Positions 17,007-26,433 of a DNA stretch of 64,000 nt are shown piece after piece; within the stretch, counting starts at the first letter, position 1, and the number at the start of each line of letters is the position of its first letter. The notes under the pieces were generated by a model. That model was not told the origin of the DNA and made no database searches. It worked only from the letters and a program-made list of their open reading frames with translations. Source of the DNA: Caldalkalibacillus thermarum (lineage in GTDB: Bacteria > Bacillota > Bacilli > Caldalkalibacillales > Caldalkalibacillaceae); contig NZ_BMKZ01000011.1 of the NCBI RefSeq assembly GCF_014644735.1, forward strand, positions 1-64,000, in the 5' to 3' direction. The position numbers and the translations under genes are program-made.

Positions 17007-18011
17007 TCAGTCCAGTCGAGATATAGCAAGCAAGGCTAAGTAAACCGTCATGGCGTGTTTAAACTGCCGTATATCGATGTCCGTTTTTTCAATAAACTTA
17101 TCCAACCGGTATTGCATGCTGTTGCGATGGATATACAGCTTTTTTGCTGTTTCCGACACATTCAGGTTTTGCTCTAAAAAGACGCGGATCGTATGCATCA
17201 GTTCCTGATCCTCCCGCACCAGCCCAACCAGCTTGTCCACCATGCGTTCCCGTTCCTCTTTGGAAAGGGATTCTAGCAACAAGTATGGGATAAGCAAACG
17301 GTAATACAGCACTCTTTCCTTGATTTGGTAATCATGAGCAAGCCTAAAATAAGAAAGCTCTTGGTGCACATGATCTTGAAGTGGAGTGGGCATGGGGTAC
17401 GCTTCTCCCAGGTAACACAAACAGTCTAACATACATTCCGAGCGAATGGTATCCAAGATGCCTTCAACCACATCGGCCAGCAAGGACCTTTGTTGATCAT
17501 AATCGGGAATGACCCACACAAACAAATTCCCAGTATACGGAACCAGAATGCTTTTTTCCTCCAAAACCCCTTCCACAATCTCTTTGACAGCCGGATAGAG
17601 CTCCTCCGTGTTTTGCTCCGTTTTAATCCAGAAATAAATATTCCCGAAACGTGTATCCGCTGGGTAATTTAGCTTGTCCCACTGTCTTTCCCAATGCCGG
17701 AGGTCTTGTTTCATAAATGTGCGCCAGTACAAGGCTTCACCGCCTACCCCGCTGTTGGACAGAGGGGGCTGTTTTGTAACCAGCACTTCTATTAATTGTT
17801 TACTTTTTTCATCTAAAACGGAGTGGGGCAGACCAAGCCACCCCAAAATGTGTTCGCCATCTTTAACAGGAAAATAAGCGAAATTGGGGCGCTGCTTGCC
17901 TTCATCAACCACCACGGTTTGCTCTCCAAAAATCTTAACAAGTGTGAGGTACAACCATGTTTGTTTTAAATGTTCCATCAAAACCAACCCCGCATATATT
18001 CTCTTCTCCAT
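17007..18011 (-). CDS. yxkF: PucR/CdaR-type regulator, YxkF-like
   Basis: About 334 residues. The C-terminal ~60 form a PucR/CdaR helix-turn-helix: LNVSETAKKLYIHRNSMQYRL followed by IDIRQFKHAMTVYLALL. The central part is a degenerate sensory domain without recognisable catalytic residues. The start at 18011 overlaps the stop codon of the preceding membrane protein gene (TAATG), suggesting translational coupling. An ATG at 17978 is an alternative. Its position beside msmX mirrors the yxkF-msmX pair of B. subtilis, so a role in carbohydrate regulation is plausible but unproven. Confidence 0.78.
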   Translation of the reverse strand: MEKRIYAGLVLMEHLKQTWLYLTLVKIFGEQTVVVDEGKQRPNFAYFPVKDGEHILGWLGLPHSVLDEKSKQLIEVLVTKQPPLSNSGVGGEALYWRTFMKQDLRHWERQWDKLNYPADTRFGNIYFWIKTEQNTEELYPAVKEIVEGVLEEKSILVPYTGNLFVWVIPDYDQQRSLLADVVEGILDTIRSECMLDCLCYLGEAYPMPTPLQDHVHQELSYFRLAHDYQIKERVLYYRLLIPYLLLESLSKEERERMVDKLVGLVREDQELMHTIRVFLEQNLNVSETAKKLYIHRNSMQYRLDKFIEKTDIDIRQFKHAMTVYLALLAISRLD

Positions 18012-18526
18012 TATAGCATCCTGATCAACCCGATCAGAATCATGGCCACACTGGCCAGGTATGGCAGCGCAAGATTGAGGCGCCAATTGGACCACCTTCT
18101 CTGGCCCAACATCATCCCTCCTAGCATACTGCCCAACAGCAGCAAGGAGATGAACACCGCCATTCCAGTTCCCCTGCCATGGGAGAGACCGTAAGAGAGA
18201 CTAAACAACCCCGTGTCTAGTTGAACAGCAAGCGTAAGGAGAAGCAAATCTTTTCCCCCTGGATACAGGGGTGGGGTTAAGGTGAGGACAACCCCAATCC
18301 CCACCAGGACAAGGCCAATCACCACTTCGAAGAAACGAATGGAAAGAAAATCTCTTAACCAATCTCCGAGAAAAGAAAATGACAGGCTGATCAGAAAAAC
18401 GGATAAAACAATAGCAACAAGATGATACCATACAACAACAACCCGGCGGGCGGCAAATCCAAAGCCTGCAATGCCGGCGGTCAGAGCTGTAACCAAGGAC
18501 AGAGCCGCCCATTTGATCAGTTCCAT
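18011..18526 (-). CDS. MntP/YtaF-like integral membrane protein
   Basis: About 171 residues with five to six hydrophobic helices. The segment LAVQLDTGLFSLSYGLSHG resembles the aspartate-containing repeat of MntP manganese exporters and the sporulation protein YtaF (consensus like SxDxxxVGxxYG). The resemblance suggests a metal exporter, but the first repeat's aspartate is not obvious, so the function is unsure. The start is at MELIKWAAL (18526) with GGGAGG 7 nt upstream. It is coupled to the yxkF-like gene. Confidence 0.6.
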   Translation of the reverse strand: MELIKWAALSLVTALTAGIAGFGFAARRVVVVWYHLVAIVLSVFLISLSFSFLGDWLRDFLSIRFFEVVIGLVLVGIGVVLTLTPPLYPGGKDLLLLTLAVQLDTGLFSLSYGLSHGRGTGMAVFISLLLLGSMLGGMMLGQRRWSNWRLNLALPYLASVAMILIGLIRML

Positions 18527-18657
18527 GGTGTTCCCTCCCATTGACATTGTATGTCCCAAGTGTCATAATCATGTAACAATCTGGGACGGTCAGCACCGCT
18601 GGAACATGATAAAATAAGCTTAAAATTACTCTAAAAGGTCAGGAGGAGGTTCGGCCT

Positions 18658-19314
18658 GTGTTCTATCTGTGGTTTTTGACAACATTTATCGCCCTGGTAC
18701 TCACCATTATTCTGATTAATAAAGCTAGCAAACACTTTGCCTGGCATTACCTCCCCTGGATTGTGGCCTTCGCCTCTTTTTCCTTCTGCTCATTTGCCAG
18801 CTGGACGTCCTATTTAACGGGCTGGACACCCTGGCTGTACAAGGGATGGTATGTGGCCGGTGCAGTGCTGGTAGCGTTAATGGGTCTTGGACAAATGCTG
18901 TTTCTCAAACTAAATAAATGGTCGATCTTGTTTAGTGTATATATTGGACTCCTCTTCATCTGGTTTGTCTGGTCCATCCTCCACGCTCCGGTTGACCACC
19001 AGTTGCTCACCAGGCAAGGGGAAATTGGAGGATCCGCCTTACCTCGTGATGTGCGCTTATTCTCGCCGCTGTTTACCATTCCGGGCAGCCTAGCCTTAAT
19101 TGGCGGAGCATTCTACAGCGCCTTGCGCCATAAAAGCAAAGAGGGCTGGCTGATTGGGCTGGGGGCTCTGATTTTGGCCAGCGGAGGAACTTTAGTCCGT
19201 TTTGATATTCAGCTTGCGTTGCCTATAGCCAATTTGATTGGGATTACCATGATTTTCTTAGGTACGAACACCTCATCTTTATCCTCACGTTCTTTATCTG
19301 CCACCAATGCATAA
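18658..19314 (+). CDS. Seven-helix membrane protein of unknown function
   Basis: I do not recognise this 218-residue protein. Seven hydrophobic segments can be traced, the first beginning at residue 2 and the last ending around residue 205, with a short Ser-rich tail. The helices are rich in Trp and Phe (FASWTSYLTGWTPWLYKGW). The start is GTG at 18658 with AGGAGG 8 nt upstream. It is transcribed toward a gene for a secreted protein 87 nt downstream, and the two may form an operon. Confidence 0.65.
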   Translation: MFYLWFLTTFIALVLTIILINKASKHFAWHYLPWIVAFASFSFCSFASWTSYLTGWTPWLYKGWYVAGAVLVALMGLGQMLFLKLNKWSILFSVYIGLLFIWFVWSILHAPVDHQLLTRQGEIGGSALPRDVRLFSPLFTIPGSLALIGGAFYSALRHKSKEGWLIGLGALILASGGTLVRFDIQLALPIANLIGITMIFLGTNTSSLSSRSLSATNA

Positions 19315-19401
19315 CCTGCACCTGTAATGATCACCCCTGATTCTGTACAAGCTAAATATAAAAAAAGAGCACTGATTGCTCCTTAAGGAAGGAGTTATGC
19401 T

Positions 19402-20328
19402 ATGAATACGAAAGCGCTGTGTACCGTGTTCCTCATCTTTAGTCTTGTATTGAGCCAGGGGCTCTTGCCGTTCTTCTCTTTTTTTCACCCCAAAGTTGCC
19501 CTTGCCAAAACAAATGCCGAATTTCCAGCCTATCCTATCAACCCGAGAATCCAGTTTGTCCACAACGCTGCAACTTTTTCCTTGCAAAAACTGAAAAAAG
19601 ACCGTTACACCTTGCGTTTGGCCATCGAATCCATGACGAATATTCCTGTTGATCAGCGCCTGGATCTTACCCTTCTGTTTACCAATGGCACACTTGCTGG
19701 CTATTTTGTCACTAAAGGGCATGGACAGGATACGTTAAGAGAGGAACATCTGCTAGAAGGAAATGAATCTGCCAAATACGAAGCGATCACCTATCATTAT
19801 GCCGTGCAGATTCAAAACACGGGGAAAGTCAGCCAGAATGCCATGAGTTACGATCATGTGTACCTTCTTAGCTCTGCTCTCTCCCAACCAACCCTGTTCA
19901 GACAGCCAAAAACCAATACACAGAAGCAATGGCAAAGGATCCTGGACCATGCCATTAAGCAGCAAAAAAAATATGAACAAAAGCAATTACTTCAAAAGTT
20001 TAAATTAACTGAACAAGATTATTTTATTTATCCCCTTGACGAACTGACTGTCTATGCCAACGACCATTTGCCCACTTTTTCAGCCCAAGAGACCAAGGAA
20101 TTACTCGGACACATATGGCATCAGTTGTACATTCACTATGTACTGGGACAGGTCCAGGACAAACGCTACCCCATTGATACAAGGGGTAGCCATATGCCAC
20201 TCGTGGTCATTGCCCGCGACCACTCCCATTTCCACCTGTTATTCCGAACCCGCAGTGGAAATGAACATAAAGTAACAGAAGCCTTAGCGTCAACAGTACT
20301 ACACACCCATGCTGCTCACATACGATGA
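19402..20328 (+). CDS. Exported protein of unknown function (308 aa)
   Basis: The N-terminus has a signal peptide (short basic start, hydrophobic run of about 20 residues, probable cleavage after ALAKT-like residues near 36). The mature part is mostly beta strands and polar helices with no motif I know. A Lys/Gln-rich helix lies mid-protein (residues ~170-200). It contains no Cys in the mature region. AAGGAGG-like sequence precedes the ATG. Its last 30 bp overlap the 3' end of the convergent gluP gene. Confidence 0.6.
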   Translation: MNTKALCTVFLIFSLVLSQGLLPFFSFFHPKVALAKTNAEFPAYPINPRIQFVHNAATFSLQKLKKDRYTLRLAIESMTNIPVDQRLDLTLLFTNGTLAGYFVTKGHGQDTLREEHLLEGNESAKYEAITYHYAVQIQNTGKVSQNAMSYDHVYLLSSALSQPTLFRQPKTNTQKQWQRILDHAIKQQKKYEQKQLLQKFKLTEQDYFIYPLDELTVYANDHLPTFSAQETKELLGHIWHQLYIHYVLGQVQDKRYPIDTRGSHMPLVVIARDHSHFHLLFRTRSGNEHKVTEALASTVLHTHAAHIR

Positions 20329-22032
20329 GCCTTCCTGCTCCCGCAAAATTTGCTCATACAATTCTTCCAGCTTTTCGTCCCGTATACCGCGCTGATATGC
20401 CCGTTCAATCACCTCAGCAGCATAGGCATATTCCTGCTGTTCTTTGTAAACAAGAGCCAGATTGTAGTAAGCTTCCATCATGTCGGGATCACGGGCAATA
20501 GCTTCCTGTAAATTGATCCGCCCTTCATCATATTTATTCTGCTTAAGCTGAGCGTAGGAAAGATGAAAATACAACTCGGCCTGGTCCGCTCCTTTCTCTT
20601 TAGCCATGAGCAAGGTTTCCTCTGCCTGTTCATATTGGCCTTGATAGTTATAGATCGCCCCCAGCTGGACATATACTTCAGGACGGTCCAAGCCCATCTC
20701 CAAGGCCCGCTCAATATGAAACAAAGCATCCTCGACGCTTTCCTCGTTCAGATGCATCTCAGCCTGTATCAAATGGTAAAAAGGCGAATCCAAAGGCTGG
20801 TTAAAACCAATCTTGAGCAAAAGCAGCACTGCCAAACCAGAACTAAACGCCGTGGCAATGCGTTCTTTCCACTGCCGTTCTCCCGGAAGATTAACCATCG
20901 CTGCGGCCAAAAAACCGCCGATCAGCCCCCCGATATGACCGTAGTTGTCAATCATGGGGATGATAAAGCCGATAGCCAGGTTAAAAATCAAAATAAAAAT
21001 GATATCCATCCCAATCGTCCGGAAAAACAAATTGCGCCGCTTTAATCCAAAATACAATAAAGCACCAAAGCAGCCAAATATGGCTCCTGAAGCTCCAGCC
21101 GCAAGGTTGGGGGTAAAAGCAAAACTGGCTAACGTTCCCGAAATGCCGGCAAACATATAGATCCATAAAAAGCGGAAACTGCCAAAAATACGCTCCACAG
21201 CGCCTCCCAAAAAGTAAAGGGCCAGACTGTTGAACATCAAATGCCAGATGCCAATATGTAAAAACATAGGCGTGACAAGGCGCCAATACTCTCCCGCAAT
21301 AATCAAAGGATTCCACTTGGCTCCATAAGTGATCAAGGTCTGGGGATCCGTGCTGGAGCCTACCCATTCCAAAAACATAAAAATAAAGACATTGATGATC
21401 AGAAAGGAAATGGTCAGGTAAGGCTTGCCGTAATGAAAAACCTTTTTAAAAGCCTCCTCCTGCCGTTTTTCTTCCCCCTTAACCATTTCTTTCAACTCAA
21501 ATGCCGTGTGAAACTGAGCCAAACGGACCACTTGGGCTAACAGTTTATCGGTGTCGATATTGATCTCCTGTAAGTTGAGTCCCTCCATCTTTGGCTCGGC
21601 ATACGGCCAACCGCCCTCGGAGACATGAATAAACTGGATGGTCAACCGGCTGCGCTTGTCATCCACATTACGTATGTCCTCCGTGTGCTCCGGAAGGGAG
21701 AATGATTCACCGTGGGGAAAAATATACAAGTTTACCACGTGTAAGGAACGGGCCCGTAAGCGTTTGCGAAACAAAGGGATATGATCAGCCAGCTTACGTA
21801 GGTCACGGCTCAAGGCCGACGGGCCACTTGCATCGACAGCCTGAATGCGCAGCAATTGGTAATCTCTTCCCTCATTGCGCACCAGCCAGTGTTCAGGCAA
21901 AGGCTGATCGAAAAAGTCAGTAATATGGTGTTGTTCCTGAGGAAAAGGATCTTGCATTTTTTGGAATTCATGTTTGCGCATCAGTACCAGTGTCAGTGCA
22001 TACAGCAATCGATCACGAAGATCCAAGTTCAC
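20299..22032 (-). CDS. gluP: Rhomboid intramembrane serine protease with TPR repeats (GluP/YqgP)
   Basis: This 577-residue protein has a cytosolic N-terminal domain (residues 1-200) and then a six-helix rhomboid domain. The nucleophile motif is GASGAIFG and the catalytic His lies in YGHIGGLIGG, separated by the expected helix. The C-terminal ~150 residues form tetratricopeptide repeats (VYVQLGAIYNYQGQYEQAEE, YYNLALVYKEQQEYAYAAEV). B. subtilis GluP cleaves membrane proteins such as the Mg transporter MgtE. The start is GTG overlapping the stop of the HAD gene (GTGA), so the two are coupled. Confidence 0.93.
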   Translation of the reverse strand: MNLDLRDRLLYALTLVLMRKHEFQKMQDPFPQEQHHITDFFDQPLPEHWLVRNEGRDYQLLRIQAVDASGPSALSRDLRKLADHIPLFRKRLRARSLHVVNLYIFPHGESFSLPEHTEDIRNVDDKRSRLTIQFIHVSEGGWPYAEPKMEGLNLQEINIDTDKLLAQVVRLAQFHTAFELKEMVKGEEKRQEEAFKKVFHYGKPYLTISFLIINVFIFMFLEWVGSSTDPQTLITYGAKWNPLIIAGEYWRLVTPMFLHIGIWHLMFNSLALYFLGGAVERIFGSFRFLWIYMFAGISGTLASFAFTPNLAAGASGAIFGCFGALLYFGLKRRNLFFRTIGMDIIFILIFNLAIGFIIPMIDNYGHIGGLIGGFLAAAMVNLPGERQWKERIATAFSSGLAVLLLLKIGFNQPLDSPFYHLIQAEMHLNEESVEDALFHIERALEMGLDRPEVYVQLGAIYNYQGQYEQAEETLLMAKEKGADQAELYFHLSYAQLKQNKYDEGRINLQEAIARDPDMMEAYYNLALVYKEQQEYAYAAEVIERAYQRGIRDEKLEELYEQILREQEGSSYVSSMGV

Positions 22033-22814
22033 GCCTCATTCCCTTCTTTCCCGCTTCGATTGTTTGTGCGCGAAGTTGAGCACAGAAAATCTTGGATAAA
22101 CTGGTAAAACTGATATAAGTGCTGAAACTCAGCCAAAGGGCGGTGAGATGTGGTTCGCGGCCGGTTTTGAGTGTTAAGGTATACCGCTTGCCAGCCCGCC
22201 TCCAAAGCCCCAACGACATCATGCTCCCAGGCATCACCAATGAACAGGGCCGCTTCAGGAGGACAGCACGGTCCTTGAACCAGCCTGAAAAAGGCGGGAT
22301 CAGGTTTGACTAAACCAATTTCTTCCGATATATAAATATGGTGATCGGGGATGTAATGTTCCAAGCCTAATTTCCGGCATTTTCGACGTTGAATATAGGC
22401 ATGGCCATTGGTGATCACCCCCACTTCAAACTGGTGATCAACCAAACATTGCAACAATGGGTATAAGCCTGGGTAGGGTTGGACATAATCAAGTGCACGC
22501 TCATAGGCCCGGTTATGAAATTGGTCAGCTTCCTCTGGACTGCAAGGGAGTTGAAAGTGGCGCATAGTTTCCATATACCGTTTGCGCCGGTAATCCCTTT
22601 GACTTATAGCCTTGTTTTGATAATCTTCCCAATAGACATCGCTAAAATATTTAAACACCTCACACCAATCGTCCAATGGCACAATCGGAACGGAGAGGTT
22701 GGCTGCTTCCCATTGCTCAAGCAGTTCGAGGTAAGTATCTTTGATAGCATGCTGGAAAGCATATTCATAGCTGAACAAGGTGTTGTCCAGATCAAAATAG
22801 ATCTTTTGCCACAT
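22029..22814 (-). CDS. HAD-superfamily hydrolase, YjjG/YsaA type
   Basis: A haloacid-dehalogenase phosphatase with motif I DLDNTLFSYE, motif II GVITNGH, the lysine in GLVKPDPAFF and motif IV FIGDAWEHDVVGA. The helical cap between motifs I and II makes it a C1-cap enzyme like pyrimidine nucleotidase YjjG; its substrate is not known. The start is at MWQKIYFDLD (22814) with AGGGG about 12 nt upstream. It is translationally coupled to gluP. Confidence 0.83.
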   Translation of the reverse strand: MWQKIYFDLDNTLFSYEYAFQHAIKDTYLELLEQWEAANLSVPIVPLDDWCEVFKYFSDVYWEDYQNKAISQRDYRRKRYMETMRHFQLPCSPEEADQFHNRAYERALDYVQPYPGLYPLLQCLVDHQFEVGVITNGHAYIQRRKCRKLGLEHYIPDHHIYISEEIGLVKPDPAFFRLVQGPCCPPEAALFIGDAWEHDVVGALEAGWQAVYLNTQNRPRTTSHRPLAEFQHLYQFYQFIQDFLCSTSRTNNRSGKEGNEA

Positions 22815-22959
22815 GAACGACCGAATCCCCTTTTTCTGCACTATGGATATTATAACAACAAAAAGAAGCCAAAACAAAAGTAAGCTGCTCTCACATGACG
22901 GATTGAAAGCAGGGCCACTCCTCCTCACAGAGACATGGACAAATCAGGCAGAAAAAGTG

Positions 22960-23241
22960 TCAGTGGCGTTCAAGCTTGCTGCTGGGAGTAAATACCTGGG
23001 AGAGCAACCTGTCCCTAATAAACGGAATGCTGAACAGTGTGTTTAATCCAAATGACATCACCATTTTATTGCGAATGATACGCGTTAACATAAAGCGGCG
23101 CAAGCCAGGGATCAACAGGACGGCCAAACCTAGGGACAGCATGACCAACCATTTTAGGTTCAATTGCTCCGTCTGTCCACGATCCAAAGACGAACCCTCC
23201 TCCTTGTGATGTTTCTTTTCCTTTAGTCTCCCCATGCTCAA
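22960..23241 (-). CDS. Small membrane protein of unknown function (93 aa)
   Basis: A highly charged head (residues 1-25, Lys/Glu/His-rich) is followed by one clear membrane helix (LKWLVMLSLGLAVLLIPGL) and a second weaker hydrophobic part, then a basic tail. I do not recognise the family. The ATG at 23241 has a weak ribosome-binding site; a TTG at 23187 preceded by AAGGAGG is a possible shorter start that would still keep the membrane helix. Confidence 0.5.
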   Translation of the reverse strand: MSMGRLKEKKHHKEEGSSLDRGQTEQLNLKWLVMLSLGLAVLLIPGLRRFMLTRIIRNKMVMSFGLNTLFSIPFIRDRLLSQVFTPSSKLERH

Positions 23242-23267
23242 CCCAAAATATATTTTCGATCAAAAAA

Positions 23268-23303
23268 AGAAGAAGCGAAGACAAGATCTCTTCACTTCTT
23301 TTT
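23268..23303 (-). terminator. Intrinsic terminator downstream of spx
   Basis: A 12-bp stem with one mismatch (AAGAAGxGAAGA / TCTTCxCTTCTT) is followed by a T run on the minus strand, 30 nt after the spx-like stop codon. Confidence 0.7.
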
Positions 23304-23333
23304 TTCCTTCACTTCCTTGTATCGTTTTTCCAT

Positions 23334-23732
23334 TTAAGAACAAGCCACGGGAGTCAGGTCTTCTTTAGCATGCTTAAGTTTGTACTTTTTGACAAAACCA
23401 GCATATTCTTCTTTATTAAACCCAACAATTAATTGTTCATCGGCAACCAATAAGGGCCGTCTCAACATCCCTGGATGTTGAACAGCCAGTTCGATCCATT
23501 CATTAAGAGATAAATCATCTAGCTCTACGGACAGGTTTTTTACGTCCTGACTCCGCTTAGATGTAATCTCGGTCGTGCCATTCGTCGTGTATGTCAAGAT
23601 GTGTAACAGTTCCTCCCTGGTCAAAGGGTCAATGCTCATATTTTTCTCTTTAAACGGAATCTGATGTTTGTTTAAAATGTCACGTGCTTTGCGACACGAC
23701 GTACAACTTGAAAATGTATAAAGTTGAATCAC
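23334..23732 (-). CDS. spx: Spx-family redox regulator
   Basis: Spx binds the RNA polymerase alpha subunit and turns on thiol-stress genes. With the GTG at 23732 as start (AGAAGG 8 nt upstream), the redox switch CTSC falls at C10 and C13, exactly as in B. subtilis Spx. The conserved glycine region (NGTTEIT) and the HPGMLRRPLL loop are also present. Length is about 132 aa, matching Spx (131). An ORF three codons longer is less likely. Because several Spx paralogues exist in bacilli, it could be MgsR/Spx2 rather than the main Spx. Confidence 0.82.
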   Translation of the reverse strand: MIQLYTFSSCTSCRKARDILNKHQIPFKEKNMSIDPLTREELLHILTYTTNGTTEITSKRSQDVKNLSVELDDLSLNEWIELAVQHPGMLRRPLLVADEQLIVGFNKEEYAGFVKKYKLKHAKEDLTPVACS

Positions 23733-23922
23733 CCATTCCACCTTCTTTTTATAAACATGATCTGTATGCCGTTAATCCCTTATTGTTTATTGTAGCATAG
23801 AATATCATTTTAAAATAGAACAGGAATATATTTTTTGTCAAATTTTAACGCACACTTGTACAAGAAAACCTCCCGACCCCCTGTACAGGTTGTCAACAGG
23901 CAACGGCAAAAGCTTCTACAGC

Positions 23923-24726
23923 TTACACAATTTTGCGCCTTATATAAGCACTCAGGTAATCAATAAGCGTCACAACTACGATAATAATCAATAACATCAT
24001 CCCCACTTGTTCCCAGCTCCTTTGCTGGGCTGCAATTAAGAGCGGAGCGCCAATACCTCCCGCTCCAACCAAGCCCAGAATGGAAGCGGAACGGACATCG
24101 ATTTCAAAACGATAGATGGCATAGGACGAAAACTCAGGGATAATTTGAGGAATCACACCAAACCAGATCATTTGCAACCTATTGGCTCCACTTGCTTTTA
24201 ATGCTTCTAATACACTCATATCAATGGACTCGACCACTTCAGAGTACAGCTTGCCCAACATCCCGATGGAATTGATACCAATGGCTAAAACACCAGCATA
24301 AGGGCCCATTCCCACTGCGGCGACAAAAATGATGGCAAACAACAATTCGGGAAAGGCGCGGATACCATTCAAAATCCCCTTTCCTATATATGCCAAGCGG
24401 TTGGAAATGTTTTTGGCCGCTAAAAAACCCATAGGAATGGCTAAGATGGCGCCAATGAGTGTTCCGGCATAAGCAATGGCTACTGTTTCCAACATGGCCA
24501 GGGAATACTCCGGAATACGGGCAATCGCTTGTTCATCGGTAAACGGACCCACGACGAGACGCTTGAGCGTTGTAGCCGCTGAAACATTGGTATTGTAGGA
24601 TAAATTGGTTTGGGTTAAGGCAATCCAATACAAAATGACCATTAGGGCCGTTATGCCAAAAAACTTCAGCCAATAAACTGACCGGTTCGGCCTGTGAAGT
24701 TTTAGCGGTTCAGGATTCAAACTCAT
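23923..24726 (-). CDS. phnE: Phosphonate-type ABC transporter permease PhnE (second copy)
   Basis: This is a 267-residue permease with six hydrophobic segments. It has the cytoplasmic EAA-like loop EALKASGANRLQMIWFGVIPQIIPEF and the C-terminal motif RSASILGLVGAGGIGAPL typical of PhnE. Its start codon overlaps the stop of the upstream permease gene. The pair probably forms a heterodimeric channel for the PhnC ATPase. It is the last gene of the phnDCEE operon. Confidence 0.9.
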   Translation of the reverse strand: MSLNPEPLKLHRPNRSVYWLKFFGITALMVILYWIALTQTNLSYNTNVSAATTLKRLVVGPFTDEQAIARIPEYSLAMLETVAIAYAGTLIGAILAIPMGFLAAKNISNRLAYIGKGILNGIRAFPELLFAIIFVAAVGMGPYAGVLAIGINSIGMLGKLYSEVVESIDMSVLEALKASGANRLQMIWFGVIPQIIPEFSSYAIYRFEIDVRSASILGLVGAGGIGAPLLIAAQQRSWEQVGMMLLIIIVVVTLIDYLSAYIRRKIV

Positions 24727-25538
24727 CAGACCAATCTCTCCCTTATGCGGCTGCTGATGGTGTCAATGATGGTCACCGCAATAAAAGTCATTAAAATGAT
24801 CATAGAGACGTTGTCATAGTTAAAGTAGTTCAGTTGATGCCGTAAAATCATGCCTATTCCCCCTGCCCCAACAAAACCGAGCACAACAGAGGCACGGACA
24901 TTGATCTCTAAAACATATAAGGTGTAGGAAGCATAATGAGGGAGAATCTGGGGCAGGACGCCATACCAGATGACTTGCACAATATTACCTCCGGTCGCTC
25001 GAATCGCTTCCAAAGGTCCCGGATCCACCGCTTCGATGGTTTCACTGATTAACTTGGCCAAAATACCTAAAGAAAAAATAAATAAGGCCAAAATCCCTGC
25101 CAATGCACCTATGCCAACCAAGCCAACCAGTATGACAGCCAAGACCAGTTCAGGGATTGTTCTTAAAATATTTAAAAAGAAACGGGTAACATTATAAACG
25201 ATTTTACTTGTGGTTATGTTTGAAGCGGCCAGGAAACTGAACGGCAAACAAACAATGGCCGCCAATGTGGTCGCTAACAAAGCAATATTCCATGTTTCCA
25301 TCAACTTCTCCAGCACGGTCTTATAATAACCCCAGTTGGGAGGAATGAGGTCTTGAACGACAAACTCAACAATGATGGGCAACCCAGAGACAATCCGGTC
25401 CGGGTAAGCACTGGTTTGAACAGCAGCCAAACCATATAACAGCACCACAACAATGAGAATAGCGGTTACCGTTTTTTTGGTTTTGGGCGCAATAACTGGG
25501 ATTTTTTGCACCGTTTGTTTTGAAGTTTCTTTGGCCAT
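24726..25538 (-). CDS. phnE: Phosphonate-type ABC transporter permease PhnE (first copy)
   Basis: A 270-residue permease paralogous to its downstream neighbour, with the loop EAIRATGGNIVQVIWYGVLPQILPHY and the motif RASVVLGFVGAGGIGMIL. The N-terminus has a Lys/Thr-rich cytosolic head before the first helix. The stop codon overlaps the next gene's start and its own start overlaps the end of phnC, so translation is probably coupled throughout. Confidence 0.9.
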   Translation of the reverse strand: MAKETSKQTVQKIPVIAPKTKKTVTAILIVVVLLYGLAAVQTSAYPDRIVSGLPIIVEFVVQDLIPPNWGYYKTVLEKLMETWNIALLATTLAAIVCLPFSFLAASNITTSKIVYNVTRFFLNILRTIPELVLAVILVGLVGIGALAGILALFIFSLGILAKLISETIEAVDPGPLEAIRATGGNIVQVIWYGVLPQILPHYASYTLYVLEINVRASVVLGFVGAGGIGMILRHQLNYFNYDNVSMIILMTFIAVTIIDTISSRIRERLV

Positions 25539-26314
25539 TAGCTATCCGCTCCCCCAAGCAAGTCATCCTCCTTAATGGGACGCCCATAAATCTCTTCGAA
25601 CGTTTTTTCAGTCACTTCTTTAGCTGGTCCATCAAATACGATTTCCCCTGCACGCATGCCAATGATTCGGTCAGCGTATTCCATGGCCATATCAATAAAG
25701 TGCAAATTGACAATAATGGTCAACTTATCTTCACGGTTAATCCGCTTCAGATCTTTCATCACTTGATGGGAAGTTGGCGGATCCAAACTGGCTACCGGTT
25801 CATCAGCCAGAATTAATTTGGGTTTTTGCGTTAAGGCACGGGCAATGCTCACGCGCTGCTGCTGACCGCCAGACAATTGATCCGCGCGGGAATAAGCTTT
25901 ATCCTCAATGCCAACACGGCGCAAACTTTCCATGGCTAATTGAATATCCTCTTGACGGAAAAGCCCCAGCATGCTTCTCAGAGTGCTGGTCCGGCCCAAT
26001 GTGCCCGATAACACATTACGCAACACAGACATTCTGCGCACCAAATTATAATTTTGAAAAATCATGCCAATTTTTGTGCGCATTTTACGCAGCTGACGCT
26101 CATTAAACTTAAGCGTATCTTCCCCGTCAAAATACAGCTCACCAGACGTTGGTTTAACCAGCTGATTAATGCTACGGATCAAGGTGGATTTACCAGCTCC
26201 TGACAAACCCACAACGACGACAAACTCGCCTTCATTGATCTTCAAGTTAATATTTTTCAACCCTTGATGACCATTGGGATACACCAGCGACACATTTTTA
26301 AATTCGATCATCAC
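25538..26314 (-). CDS. phnC: Phosphonate-type ABC transporter ATPase PhnC
   Basis: A 258-residue ATPase. Walker A is [17 protein letters not shown], the signature is [15 protein letters not shown] and Walker B is [13 protein letters not shown]; the switch His is in [14 protein letters not shown]. The GLSGAGKST sequence and the [18 protein letters not shown] tail are typical of PhnC. It lies 119 nt after phnD, beyond an intercistronic hairpin that may lower its expression relative to the binding protein. Confidence 0.92.
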   Translation of the reverse strand: MMIEFKNVSLVYPNGHQGLKNINLKINEGEFVVVVGLSGAGKSTLIRSINQLVKPTSGELYFDGEDTLKFNERQLRKMRTKIGMIFQNYNLVRRMSVLRNVLSGTLGRTSTLRSMLGLFRQEDIQLAMESLRRVGIEDKAYSRADQLSGGQQQRVSIARALTQKPKLILADEPVASLDPPTSHQVMKDLKRINREDKLTIIVNLHFIDMAMEYADRIIGMRAGEIVFDGPAKEVTEKTFEEIYGRPIKEDDLLGGADS

Positions 26315-26374
26315 AACGCCCCTACTTTCTAAAGTCTTTTACCAGGTGTAGCAGGTGTACACATTGAATAAACA

Positions 26375-26402
26375 GGGGGAGGGTCTTACGCTCCCTCTCC
26401 CC
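26375..26402 (-). terminator. Intercistronic hairpin between phnD and phnC
   Basis: A GC-rich stem (GGGGAGAGGG against CCCTCCCC with a small bulge) lies 30 nt after the phnD stop codon. It lacks a strong T run, so it is more likely an mRNA stabiliser or partial terminator that raises binding-protein levels. Confidence 0.5.
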
Positions 26403-26433
26403 TCAGACAAAGTTTGCTATTATAAGTGATCAT

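Noticed and set aside
20563-21045. 160-codon open frame on the plus strand inside gluP
   Set aside because: It is antisense to a well-conserved rhomboid gene, has no ribosome-binding site and no recognisable product.
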